From Spinacia oleracea (taxonomy: Eukaryota; Streptophyta; Magnoliopsida; Caryophyllales; Amaranthaceae), in NCBI RefSeq assembly GCF_020520425.1, contig NC_079487.1, positions 4,015,501 through 4,079,500 on the forward strand: DNA of 64,000 nt. The letters are read 5' to 3'. This document shows positions 22,747-33,652 of the stretch, in pieces (positions within the stretch are counted from its first letter, which is position 1; each line of letters opens with the position of its first letter). The notes under the pieces are model-generated. The model was given only the letters and a program-made list of their open reading frames with translations. It searched no databases and was not told the origin of the DNA. The translations under genes were made by a program, and so were the position numbers.

Positions 22747-24134
22747 TGAAGGAAATAATGCCCTTGGTCCAAGTATGCATTCAATGATAAGTCTAATAAA
22801 TGCGGTTCAGTATTAATTAACAAGTTAATAATTCAGTGAGATCAAGTGAGCTGAATGCCTAGCTAGAGGCCGCTTCAGTTCAAGTGGAATTAATGATATT
22901 AATCCACAGCTTACTCTTGACTGAACCCGTAGGGTCACACAAATAGTACGTAAACGGATCAAGTATTTAATGGCATTAAATACTCCATCTATGGATATTC
23001 GGAATCGACGGATCTTGGTTCCAGTGGGAGCTGAGATCGTCAAAGGCAAGCAAATGAATACTCCGGAAATGATGATATTGCCGGAAACGGAAATATGGAT
23101 CGTATCGGAAATATAAATATTATCCAAGTCGTAGATGTTGCCGGAAACGGAAACATGGTACGTATCGGAAAAATATTATCGGAAATAGAAATATTGCCGG
23201 AATCGGAAATATTGCCGGAAACGGAAATATTGTCTGAATCGGAAATATTATCGGAATCGGAAAATAATTCCGGAAACGGAAATATTAAATATTTGTTCGA
23301 AACGGAAATTAATTCCGGAATCGGAAATGTTAAATATTGTTCGTATCGGATATGAATTCCGGAATCGAAAAATTAATCGGAAGCGCGTCGTACGAATTAG
23401 CATCGGACGAGCTTGCTAGACGAAGGCCCAGCACGAAGCCAGGCCCACATCCAGCAAGGGAAACGCGCGCCACAACACGCCAGCCCAAGGCTGCGCCAGG
23501 CCCACCGCAAGGCAGGCCCAGCGCGCGCCCAAGGCTGCGGCAGTCGTGGGCTGCATTGCTCGGGCTGTGCGCGCGCGCGCATGGCGCCCCTCGTGGGCTG
23601 CTGTGCGTGCGTGTGTGTTTGTGTTCACATACGAAACCTAAAACGTACAGGATTCGTTTAATGATTAAATTCCTAATCCTAAAAGATAAATTAATTAAAT
23701 AAGAGTTCCACTAGGATTCTAATTTAATTAATTCGTATCCTAGTAGGATTCCAATTCTCTTTCCATACCCCTATAAATATGTGGCCTGGGTTCACAATTT
23801 ATGACGAGTTTTCAAGTATTCAAAGTGAGTTTTTGAGAGAAAAATTCAGTCACACATCTTGCCTAAAAGTGCCGAAAATTATTAGTACCTTAAGGGCGAT
23901 TCTAGTTGGTCAATCTTAAGGCGGATCCGGACGTGTTGTGGACTATCTACGGAGGGACGACACTTGGAGTCCTAAAGACTTGTTCTTGTTCGGTTCGGGC
24001 GCAGCTAGGGAAGGCACGCAACAAAGAGTATGCATCTAAACTATGCTATATGATTATGTGTAAATAATATGTATTCCTGGCTAAATGGTTTTTCCGCATG
24101 ATTTATGAATTGTCATATGTACCATAACCTAACA
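22747..24134 (+). mobile_element. 3' LTR of copia C
   Basis: TGAAGGAAATAATG ... CATAACCTAACA, 1388 bp, followed by the TAATC duplication at 24135-24139. It differs from the 5' LTR at about 15 places by eye. Confidence 0.9.
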
Positions 24135-24139
24135 TAATC

Positions 24140-24702
24140 CTCTAAGTCAAATGGTTCTAGAATTCCTCCCTTTTGAAGTCTTTCTATGCGTTTCAAGTTA
24201 ATATGGCCTAATCGACAATGCCACAGATAGGTGAGATCTGAATCATCCTTTTTGGCCTTTTTGGTATTTATGTTATAAACTTGTTTGTCGTGATCTAATA
24301 AATAAGGTCCATTGACTAATCTAGCAGATCCATAAAACATCTCTTTAAAATAAAACGAGCAACTATTGTCTTTTATTAAAAAGGAAAATCCCTTAGCATC
24401 CAAGCAAGAAACAAAAATGATGTTTTTAGTAAGACTTGGAACATGGAAACACTCTTCCAGTTCCAAAACAAGCCAGAGGGCGACGACAAATAATAAGTTC
24501 CTACAGCTAATGCAGCAATCCGTGCTCCATTTCCCACTCGTAGGTCAACTTCACCCTTGCTTAACCTTCTACTTATTCTTAGTCCATGTGGATTGGAACA
24601 TAAGTGTGAGCCACAACCTGTATCTAATACCCAAGAAGTTGAATTAGCAAGTATACAGTCTATAACGAAAATACCTGAAGATGGAACGACTGTTCCGTTC
24701 TT
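24140..24702 (-). pseudogene. Copia B protease and pre-integrase region
   Basis: On the minus strand, a retropepsin start (STSWVLDTGCGSHLC, near 24645-24600) with the catalytic DTG is followed by a CFHVPSLTKN segment, a GAG-pre-integrase domain and the His half of the integrase finger (LWHCRLGH, near 24225). A one-base deletion around 24470 separates the protease frame from the pre-integrase frame. The segment ends in LEDY at the target site of element C; the Cys half of the finger resumes at 13939. Confidence 0.8.
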
Positions 24703-25509
24703 CTAATCTTCCTTTAGCTTCAAGCAATCTCTCTTCCAATGCCCCTTCTTCTTGCAGTAGAAGCATTCGGATTCAGAAGTGGGTTGACTGACCTTCCTCT
24801 TTTCAGACTTGGCGCCAGTTTGCTTAGTCGGGCTGGCCTTCTTGCCACCTTTCTTAGCATTCCTCTTCTTACCATATTTCTTGAACTTTCCCCCACGCAC
24901 CATAAGCACATCTTGCTTATCACTTTTGAGCGTCTTTTCAGCGATTTTCAGCATAGCTCAGTGAGAGTTTTGTCCAGACTATTCATACTGTAGTTCATCT
25001 TGAACTGATCATACCCGCTATGAAGAGAATGGAGGATGGTGTCTACAGCCATTTCCTGAGAGAATTGTTGATCCAGCCGACTCATATTCTCAATGAGTCC
25101 AATCATTTTGAGAACATGTGGACTTACGGGCTCGCCTTTCTTAAGCTTAGTCTCAAGAATTTGCCTATGAGTCTCGAATCTTTCGACTCGAGCCAGATCT
25201 TGGAACATGTTCTTTAACTCACTGATGATCGTGAAAGCATCTGAGTTGATGAACGTTTTCTGTAGATCTGCACTCATGGTTGCAAGCATTAGACATTTTA
25301 CATCCTTGTTGGCATCAATCCAACGATTGAGGGCTGCCTGAGTGACCCCTTCGCCTGCGGTTTCCGGGCATCGCCTCATCCTGGACATACTCCTTTTCTT
25401 CCTGCATAAGAACTATTTGCAAGTTCCTTTTCCAGTCAAGGAAGTTTTTCCCGTTCAACTTCTCCTTTTCGAGAATTGATCGGATGTTGAATGAATTGTT
25501 GTTTGCCAT
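24703..25509 (-). pseudogene. Copia B gag with two frameshifts and a nonsense codon
   Basis: Starts MANNNSFNIRSILEKEK at 25509 on the minus strand. It is collinear with the open gag of element D, which shows the lesions: one extra base near 25365, a 7-bp deletion near 24952, and a TAG in place of CAG at the end (24703-24705). The CCHC knuckle CFYCKKKGHWKRDC (near 24770-24725) is retained. Gag would form the particle shell and bind RNA. Confidence 0.9.
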
Positions 25510-28210
25510 AGTTAAAACTACAATTGAAAAAGAATAAACAAATAAATAACCATTCACAGTTCTCTTAATAAACTTTAAATTCTAGCATGCATGCATAATT
25601 TAATGTTCATTAAGCATTTTATTCAAGTTATGTGTTCCGGTAGGTGTGAATAAAATGATTCCAAGACCCTAAAACCATTGAAGAATTTAAGCACATTATG
25701 TATTTAGACTCAATTCTAAAATCTTTTAGGTAAGCAAAAGCCTTTTGCTAATAGTCTAGAAACTACTCTTGGTTAATAGGTACGTCTAAGGACTTATTAG
25801 GTAAACCTATCAATTTTGCCACGACATAAAAGGACTCCTTACTTATATCGTTGAGTTTCACCAAAACTAACATGTACTCACAATTATTTGTGTACCTTAC
25901 CCCTTTAGGATCAATAAGTAACACCTCGCTGAGCGTAAAACTATGACTAGATTGATGTAAAGGTTATCCAAGTAAGTGTAATTTTGGCATGGCACCTTTT
26001 AACTCAATTTTTTAAAAACTTTGGAACTTAAGGCTCTTACTATGTTGGTTAGATTTTAAGTGAACTAAAATCCTTAATCATGCAACATAATCAAGCCATA
26101 ATCTCATGCATAATTAAGACACATTTAAAGCAATAAATAACTTAAAGCAGGGCATAAGATAAATGTGATCTAGTATGGCCCGACTTCATCTTGAAGCTTC
26201 AACTTCAAAGTCCGTCTTGAAAATGGATTGGAAACTCCGTCTTGAATTTCACCATGGGAGGCGCCATTTTCTTCAAATAGGATAAGCTTTAATTAAACTA
26301 ATTACAACTATTTGATGGTACGCGTACCATATTTGAATTGAAAAACAAACTTTGGTGCATTAGACCAGTTACATTCAAATTAATGGTACGCAGACCATAT
26401 TTTCTATCCTATTTGGGCCATACTAGTCACTTCATTAACCTGCAGAGCAGTACATATACAATATATACCATTCACCCATTCATTATCATGAATGGCCCAC
26501 ATAGCTGGTTAGTAAAACACATTGTTATGCATCACATAAATATTTGCAGCAATTAATCAAGGGCACCAATAATCTACCAATTATTCAGTCCTTATTAATT
26601 CTAATCAAGTTGTTTTAACCTTAAACGATTGTAGACCTAATCAAGAGTTTATGACTAAAAATGCTCCCACTTAAACCAATAACTTTATATGCTTTACTAA
26701 TTTTAAACATAAAAATGTATTTCTAGTCTAACCGGAAACATACAAGTTTAATTAAAATTTAAAGCTCATATAAAATTATAATCGAATCCATTTAATTTAT
26801 TTTCAGTTGAATTAAAAGAATTTAAATTAATTCAAGGTTTAATTTTAGTAAAATAATTAGTATAAATTAAAATTTATAATAATTATAATATTCAAAATTA
26901 AAATCCGAGAAAACAATTTAAATTATTGATTTCAAAGTTAATTAAAATTATTTCCGAACTGAAAATTTCAAATTAAAATCAAAACGACTCAATCGCAACA
27001 CGACGAGGCACTTGGGCTTGCGCCCAAGCCCCGTCGATTGCACGAGGCATCAATGCCCTTCGACTGATCGCATAGCCATGGCACAAGCAGCAGCAGCCAC
27101 GCGCAAACGCAACAAGCCAAGCCACGCTTGGGCGCAGCATGCTCGCTCGCTTCGCAGCAGCTACCGAAGGGATGCATCGCTCGCTGGGCGCGAGCAATCG
27201 ATCGATGGCGAGGCAGCGTTCGTTGGGGCGCGGAGCAGCGCTCGCTGGGCGACCCAGCTCTCGCTCTCCCGCGCGCGCGCCTCGTCTTGTTGTGCCACGC
27301 CCCATCGCCCATGCACACAGCACACACGCCCAGGCAGCATTGCCTCGCGCGCGCGCCATGCTTGGTTGCTCGCTGCATTCGTACCGCATGGGCGACGAGC
27401 TCCCTTGCTCGTCGTCGCGTGCCCGCACTATACAACACCCCTTAAGGGTAACACGTAGCGTCTTTTGCTTTGTGCGTGCAACTTTTATGAGCTAATTTTA
27501 TAAAAATTAAAACTTTTTAATTTAAAATTAATGACATATTAATAAATCATATTAATTTCATAATTTTAGGGCAAAAAATCGAAAATTTATTAATCAATTA
27601 ATTTTCGATTAACATGGATTCAAATCTAGGTCATAAAAATTTAAAATTTATCACAAATTAACAATTTTTATGGTGGTTTTTAATCATGGATACCTAATTA
27701 AATTGTCAATTAATTATGAAAATCAAATCAAATTCTAAATTATTCGAATTTCAACAAATTAATTACAATTACGAATTAGGTTGTATAATTAACAAGCTTA
27801 GGCATTCAAAATTGTTAAACATATACAGTAGGTCAATCAAAGATTCAAGATTTAACAACAAGGATTGCAAATATTCAATTTAACATCTTAAAATTACAAA
27901 TTTTTCTATTCGAAAAACTAAAACCTCCGAAAAGTCATAGTTAGGCTTTGAATTTGGGAATTCTGGGTTCGGCCGAAAAACAGTATTTTTGTCAAAATTT
28001 TAGAATGTCTTTTACATGCGGAATTGACACAAAAATCACTCGATTTGGTTGAGTAACGAAGAAACTGCCGAAAAACTGCATACATATAATTAAATAAACG
28101 CAATTTGCAATTAATTAACAATTACGAAAATTAATCACCCCTTTTAATTCTTTGCAAATTTGTAAAATTTAACCATGTTAAGAAATTTATAGATTATGCA
28201 AATAATAATA
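25510..28210 (-). other. Untranslated leader of copia B
   Basis: Inverted counterpart of the leaders of C and D; no gene. It contains the GC-rich island at 26994-27483. Confidence 0.75.
26994..27483. repeat. GC-rich hypervariable island in the copia leader (copy B)
   Basis: Inverted counterpart of 16027-16560 and 61267-61690. The same 8-bp hairpin lies at 27393-27414. The inner sequence differs from copy C but shares a GGGCTTG..CAAGCCC palindrome region with copy D. Long ORFs on both strands are composition artefacts. Confidence 0.8.
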
Positions 28211-28224
28211 GGCTCGTGATACCA
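28211..28224 (-). other. Primer binding site of copia B
   Basis: Minus strand TGGTATCACGAGCC, with the same extra C as in element C and unlike the canonical site in D. Confidence 0.8.
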
Positions 28225-28917
28225 CTGTTAGGTTATGATACATATGAACAACATAAATCATGCGGAAAAACCTTAATGCCAGGAATCATATTAATTGCAC
28301 ATAATCATATAATTAGTCTAGGATGCATACACTTTGTAGCGTGCCCTCCCAGCTGCGCCCGAACCGAACAAGAACAAGTCTTTAGGACTCCAAGTGTCGT
28401 CCCTCTGTAGAAAGTCCACAGCACGTCCGGATCCGCCTTAAGATTGACCAACTAGAATCGCCCTTAAGGTACTATTATTTTCGGCTAAATAGGGCAAGTG
28501 TTTTGACTGATTTTTCTGCTTAAAAATCCTAGCTTTAAATACTTGAAAAAACCCGTATATAAATTTGTGAACCTAGGCACATATTTATAGAGTCATGGAA
28601 AAGGATTTAGAATCCTATTAGAATACCAATTAGTTTAATTAGAATCCCTTTAGAACTCTATTAAATAAATTCTATGTGACACCCACCTTTTTAAGCCTCT
28701 TTTATTATTCTGTAATTACGATTATTAACGTAATTACGTCTTAATTTTTTTTATTTTTCCCCCAACCTAATTTAATTATCAAATTATGTCAATTCTTTTT
28801 ATTGTGACATAATATCTCTTATTTGAGCTTAATCTTATCTTTTATAAATCTGATTTTTATTCTTGAGTTTGGAAATTTTGATTTTTGCCCATGAGACAAG
28901 ACTCTCATTTTTCTTCT

Positions 28918-29594
28918 GGCAGAAGCGGCAAATAAGCCCCATTAGTTTACTATGATGAGCAATTCTACCCCTTATGTTTTAATTGAAGCAAATTAACTCC
29001 TTAAGTTTAATCTAATGTGTAATTAACTCCCAATTGTTAATTTTCATCTAAATTCCACCGAAATGTATTGTAATTGCCGGAAAAACATGACTTTGAGAAA
29101 CAAACCTTAAAAAAATATATGAAAAAGCAGCCAACCATTAGATCGAACACCATTAGTGTAATCCTTCATCAATATACTTCCATATAATTTTCTGAGGTCT
29201 TTAATTACCAAATACACTTTAGCTCTTTTTTATTTGTTGGCGGAGGATATTATGAAAATTGTATATTGTATAAATCTGCTTGGGGCCATACATAGAGGAG
29301 ACAGAAAGGTAGAAGATGAAGATACGAAGGAGAAAGGCAGTCAGAGAGAGTGAGGATAATGCAAAAAGATTACCAAATTAATTAAAGACATACGAATTAT
29401 CTTTCGAATACATACACAAAGTATATGTTTTCCGACGACAATAATAATTTCCGGTAGAATTAAGTCGGAAAATGACAATTGGAAGCTAATTGCACATTGT
29501 ACCATAGTTATGGGGTTAATTTGCTACATCTAAAAGTTGGAGGGTTGATTTGCACACGAGATAAAACTTATGGGGCTAATTTGCCACATTCGCC
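28918..29594. mobile_element. MULE-like non-autonomous element nested in the solo LTR
   Basis: Flanked by a perfect 10-bp direct repeat TTTTTCTTCT (28908-28917 and 29595-29604). The ends are long inverted repeats: GGCAGAAGCGGCAAATAAGC on the left and the complement of GGGGCTAATTTGCCACATTC on the right, with similarity continuing for about 140 bp inward. The duplication length fits Mutator-like transposons. No coding capacity. Confidence 0.75.
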
Positions 29595-29809
29595 TTTTTC
29601 TTCTTCTTTCTCGTATGACTAAAGGACATAGGCATTCAAAGCTTTGACTTAATTTCTTCCAACAATCAATCCAAGTTCATGACTTTGCAAACCTCAATTT
29701 AATTTCTTCTTCCTTCCTCTTCCATACGTGTAAGTTGAGGCATTTTTGAGAGTGACAAATGTTCAAATATTTCTTTCTCTCTTCATGACTCATCTATTTA
29801 AATAATCCC

Positions 29810-29817
29810 TATAAATA
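29810..29817 (+). promoter_or_regulatory. TATA box in the solo LTR
   Basis: TATAAATA in CCCTATAAATAGC, followed by a leader-like stretch. A proline-, serine- and leucine-coding GC-richer stretch at about 29990-30110 follows but does not form a convincing gene. Confidence 0.55.
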
Positions 29818-32352
29818 GCTTCTTTTGTTCGGTTATCTGCAACACCAAAACCAAGCTCAAACATGAGATAAAAACTCCATTGTTATACATATTTAAGCTA
29901 ACCTTTCTGATTTCTTTTCTCCATTATTTTGGTTCTTCAATTCAACCATTAATTTTGCTACCCAATTTTGTCTTTCCTCTGTTTGATCGACCACCGCGGC
30001 ACTGCCTCCGCTTCCACCACCTTGTGCCGGCGACTTATTCATGCCACCCAGCTGCCACCCTTCTCGGCCTCCTCTAATACGCCGCATCGTCGAGATGACG
30101 GTGCAGCGCCTTCAGTTGCTTCGATGCTTTCCTGCTATATTGTTTTCATTTTCATCTTCTGTCAAAAAGCAATTCATAAGGGAAAAGGGGTTGTAATGTG
30201 GGCCTTGTAATTTTACTAGCAACAATTATTATGGGAGTGGTGGACTATGATTTTTAGAGCAAATACAAATATGGGCCAGCAAGTTACGAATAAAAAGACT
30301 AGTAAGTAAGCATTTTGATTTAGTTATAAGTGGGTATTTAATCAAAGGTTTTTAATGAGTAAATGATTAATTAATTTATATTATTGTTATTGAGGTTATC
30401 ACGTGGATTATTAAATTAATTATGGGGCTTATGGATGTCGATAATTTCGGATTCAAGGAAAGAGTATGAACAGTTGAGGTAATTTTTATGTCCAGCATTT
30501 AAGCTTTATATGCCCGTATGTGAAAATATGTAATTATATGTTTATATGTGATTATGTGACTATTATGTGACTTAAGTGCTAAATGATATGATGTTTGATT
30601 TGAAATATTATGAGTATTTTTATGATGATATGTTAAAGTACTTTATTATTTTATGATGATAGATGTTTATGATTATGATCATGATGTTAAAGACGTTGTT
30701 CGGGAATAATGACGATATTTATAAAGTTATTTTAAAGAAAGACGATGTTGCTTTTGTCGGCATGGAAAAGTGAACTGAACTAGTAAATGGGCGAGTTACA
30801 GGTAGAGACCATGTTAAAGTTAAAGTTTGGGAAACAGTTCCCCCCTGAAAAGATGTAAGAAAAGTCCCGTCAAAGTCTGTACTTGCCAATGAGCTGTAAA
30901 GGAAATGATTCCTTGCCGACACATGTTTTTCAGATAACGAGATTAAGTTAGTTATTTCGAACAATAAATGTTAATGATTGACATGTGCCAAATGATTTCC
31001 AAAATAAAACCGTTTTGACGGGTTGGAGTAATATTACTGAGTTTTCCACTCATTTTTGGCATTTTTCTGTGTTTTCCTGTTTTTCTATTTTATGATGATG
31101 TACAGGTTCGGTTAAGGAGCTAGAGTTGCTCAAGAGAAAAGTTATTACTGGAGTTGGTAGTTTATTATGGAGATATCGAGATGAGAAATATTTATTATGG
31201 AAATCTTGTTATTGAGGTTGTTATAAGAATATTGATTTATAATTATTTTTTGGAAAAGTTGTATTATTTCTGGAATGTTATTAAGGATTATTTTATTTGT
31301 GGGCCCATACCCACAGGTCCCAGAATTAATTAAGCCTAAGGATGAGTTATGTAAGGTTTATTACCGATAATTAAGGTACCGAAAAGTCGGGGCGTTACAT
31401 TCTATCTACTAGGATTAGGATTTAATCAAAGAACGAATTTCAATAGCTTTAGGATTCGTATCGCACACAACCGCACACGAGCACGAGCACCACACAGCCC
31501 GCGCAAGCCTCGCGGCCCACGCGAGCTGCACAGCTCGCAGTCCATGAGCGCAGCCCAAGATGCGCGCGCGCAATACCTTGCTGGGCCTGGCCTTGCGCTG
31601 GGCCTGGCGAGGCTTTGGCAGCGTGTGTTGGTGCGCATGGCTTGCTGGGCGCGGGACTGGCTTCGTGCTGGGCCTTCGTCTAGCAAGTCTCGTCCAATGC
31701 TAATTCGTACGATGCGCTTCCCATTAAATTCCCAATTCCGGAATTCATTTCCGATACGAACAATATTTAACATTTCCGATTCCGGAATTAATTTCCGTTT
31801 CGAACAAATATTTAATATTTCTGTTTCCGGAATTATTTTCCGATTCCGATAATATTTCCGATTCTGACAATATTTCCATTTCCGGAAATATTTTCAATTC
31901 CGGCAATATTTCCATTTCCGATAATATTTTCCGATACGTACCATGTTTCCGTTTCCGGCAACATCTACGACTTGGATAATATTTATATTTCCGATACGAT
32001 CCATATTTCTGTTTCCGGCAATATCATTGTTTCCGGAGTATTCATTTACTTGCCTTTGACGATCTCAGCTCCCACTGAAACCAAGATCCGTCGATTCCGA
32101 ATTTCCATAGATGGAGTATTTAATGCCATTAAATACTTGATCCGTTTACGTACTATTTGTGTGACCCTACGGGTTCAGTTAAGAGTAAGTTGTGGATTAA
32201 TATTATTAATTCCACTTGAACTGAAGCGGCCTCTAGCTAGGCATTCAGCTCACTTGATCTCACTGAATTATTAACTTGTTAATTAATACTGAACCACATT
32301 TATTAGACTTAACATTAAATGCATACTTGGACCAAGGGCATTATTTCCTTCA

Positions 32353-32568
32353 GGATACATCAAAGGTGATAGAACAAAGCACATCTCACTAAAATTCTTT
32401 TTCACTCATGACCTTCAGAAGAATGGCGATATAAATGTCTTGCAGATTCGTTCAAATGAAAATTTGGCAGATTTATTTACTAAGGCGCTTCCTACCGCTA
32501 CATTTAAAAAGTTGATTCACCTTATTGGATTGTGCCGTCTCAAAGATCTTCAGTTATGTTGTCATTAG
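32353..32568 (+). pseudogene. RNase H tail of an older copia element (A)
   Basis: The frame is open from the point where element B begins. It reads GYIKGDRTKHISLKFFFTH and then NENLADLFTKALPT, the C-terminal end of copia RNase H, and stops at 32566-32568. The rest of A lies left of the window, cut off by the insertion of B. Codon pattern and sequence differ from B's own RNase H, so this is a different copia lineage. Confidence 0.8.
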
Positions 32569-32873
32569 GGGGAGTAAATGCGCGCTGCACTCTTTTTCCC
32601 TTAACCATGGTTTTTCCCACTAGGTTTTCCTGGTAAGGTTTTTAATGAGGCAACATTTCATGCGCATTATATGACATTGTATTGTTTTGGATAATGGACA
32701 TCTAAGGGGGAGTGTTATAAAATATATATTAGGGTGGATGCCCATTATATCTTACCCCTATAGAATGCTATGTATGTGTATATATTATAGATCCCATAAT
32801 GAATGAAGTAATAACTGACAATTTCTCTCTTCCTCTCTCTCCCTTTTTCTCTAATTTCATAATAGAAATCAAT
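32569..32873 (+). mobile_element. 3' end of copia A: polypurine tract and short LTR
   Basis: After the pol stop, an AT-rich tail leads to the tract AAGGGGGAG (32704-32712). A short LTR starts TGTTATAAAATATATATTAG at 32713. The right LTR end is not sharp; I place it near 32873 (AGAAATCA). No second LTR of A is in the window. Confidence 0.6.
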
Positions 32874-33165
32874 TAGTTATATTTTTCTTGTTTTATTTTC
32901 CACGCTTTTTCCCTCAAAAATGATGGAAAAACTGTGAAAATATGTGGAAAATAAAATTAAAGAAGTGAAATATATGAGATATTTCAATTTTTCCCGTTTT
33001 CCATAATATTTAGTCAAACAAATCAAAACTTGAGATTTCTACATATTTTTTCATATTTATTTTTCTACAGATTTCCATAGTTTTACTTTTCCTCACATTT
33101 CCAAGTTCACTTGGTTCCCAAACACAGTGTTAATTTTTTTCCTCATCGGCTCAATCCGGCTATTA
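32874..33165. other. Intergenic, nothing recognised
   Basis: AT-rich sequence with GGAAAA/TTTTCC stretches. No gene and no repeat that I can name. Confidence 0.5.
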
Positions 33166-33521
33166 GAGCATCAATTATAGACTAACTCTTAATTTGCCCC
33201 CTCTTAATCTCTCTCTTGATACACCTCATCACTACCTCTTAACAAGAGTTAGCTACCAAAAACATCAAGAAATAGACTACCTCTTAAATAATACCTCTTA
33301 TATAGTTTTTTTATATTTTAAATTTTATTTTTAATACCAAAATACACCACATTCTTCCACATCACCCCCTCTTATTTCTAAGAGCTACCTCTTATTTAGA
33401 GATGTCCCAATCAACCTCTAAATAAGAGGTAGCTAAGAGTTACCCTATTTTTTTTAAGAGGTAACTCTTAGAGATTCTCTCTCCTTAAGAGGGGGCTAAA
33501 AGGGAGCTATAATTGATGCTC
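33166..33521. mobile_element. Harbinger/Tourist-like MITE
   Basis: Perfect 15-bp terminal inverted repeats GAGCATCAATTATAG/CTATAATTGATGCTC, flanked by TTA at 33163-33165 and 33522-33524. Similarity of the ends continues inward (CTCTTAA and CCCCCTCTTAA), and internal inverted blocks (ACCTCTTATTTAGAG) give near-complete foldback. It ends 131 bp before the ATG of the following gene. Confidence 0.85.
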
Positions 33522-33652
33522 TTAATGGGTAACTGACTCTTTACTGTTCGGTTCGGTTGTTGAAGGTTCTTCTACAGCATGCTAGTCTGCCAGTGGTCCC
33601 TCTCCAATTTTGAAGTTTCAGCCGAGGGCAACACTAAAGCTTCACACTAACA

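Larger units (their letters stand above)
13945..24134 (+). mobile_element. Copia element C, complete with both LTRs, coding body decayed
   Basis: A 10190-bp insertion bounded by the TAATC duplication. LTRs are 13945-15333 and 22747-24134, the primer site is 15335-15348 and the polypurine tract 22736-22746. By eye I count about 15 differences between the two LTRs over about 1.39 kb, so the insertion is recent. The 7.4-kb internal region has no gag, RT or integrase ORF, only scattered remnants. It belongs to the same family as B and D by LTR, leader and 3' UTR. Confidence 0.9.
28675..31399 (+). mobile_element. Solo LTR, Ty3/gypsy-like, 2.7 kb
   Basis: Starts TGTGACACCCACC and ends GGGGCGTTACA, flanked by TTCTA at 28670-28674 and 31400-31404. 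TG/CA ends and a 5-bp duplication fit an LTR. There is no internal coding sequence, primer site or polypurine tract, so it is a solo LTR. A plus-strand TATA box at 29810-29817 fits a plus orientation. It contains a nested 677-bp MULE-like element. The long-LTR gypsy (Tekay-like) assignment is a guess from length and end sequence. Confidence 0.7.
10306..32352 (-). mobile_element. Copia element B (minus strand), interrupted by three insertions
   Basis: Read on the minus strand, the element runs 5' LTR (32352-28226, itself interrupted), primer site 28224-28211, leader, gag, protease, integrase, RT and RNase H (to 11356), 3' UTR, polypurine tract 10507-10497, then the first 191 bp of the 3' LTR. 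The rest of that LTR was separated by the Tat insertion at 10305/10306. Element C (13945-24134) splits its integrase and a solo LTR (28675-31399) splits its 5' LTR. The LTR starts TGAAGGAAATAATG on the minus strand. Family assignment (Tork/TNT1-like copia) is from the general protein look and is tentative. Confidence 0.85.
28226..32352 (-). mobile_element. 5' LTR of copia B, split by a solo LTR
   Basis: Two halves, 32352-31400 and 28674-28226, together about 1.4 kb, match the LTRs of C and D. The interruption (28675-31399) is flanked by TTCTA. The TATA box (minus strand TATAAATA) is at 28589-28582. Confidence 0.85.

Noticed and set aside
26979..27495. Six overlapping ORFs of 105-149 codons
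   Set aside because: Same GC-rich leader island of element B; composition artefact.
28675..31399. TGTGACACCC/GGGCGTTACA read as ends of a DNA transposon
   Set aside because: The ends are TG/CA with a 5-bp duplication and an internal TATA box, which fits a solo LTR better. A long DNA transposon with only about 10-bp ends is less likely but not excluded.
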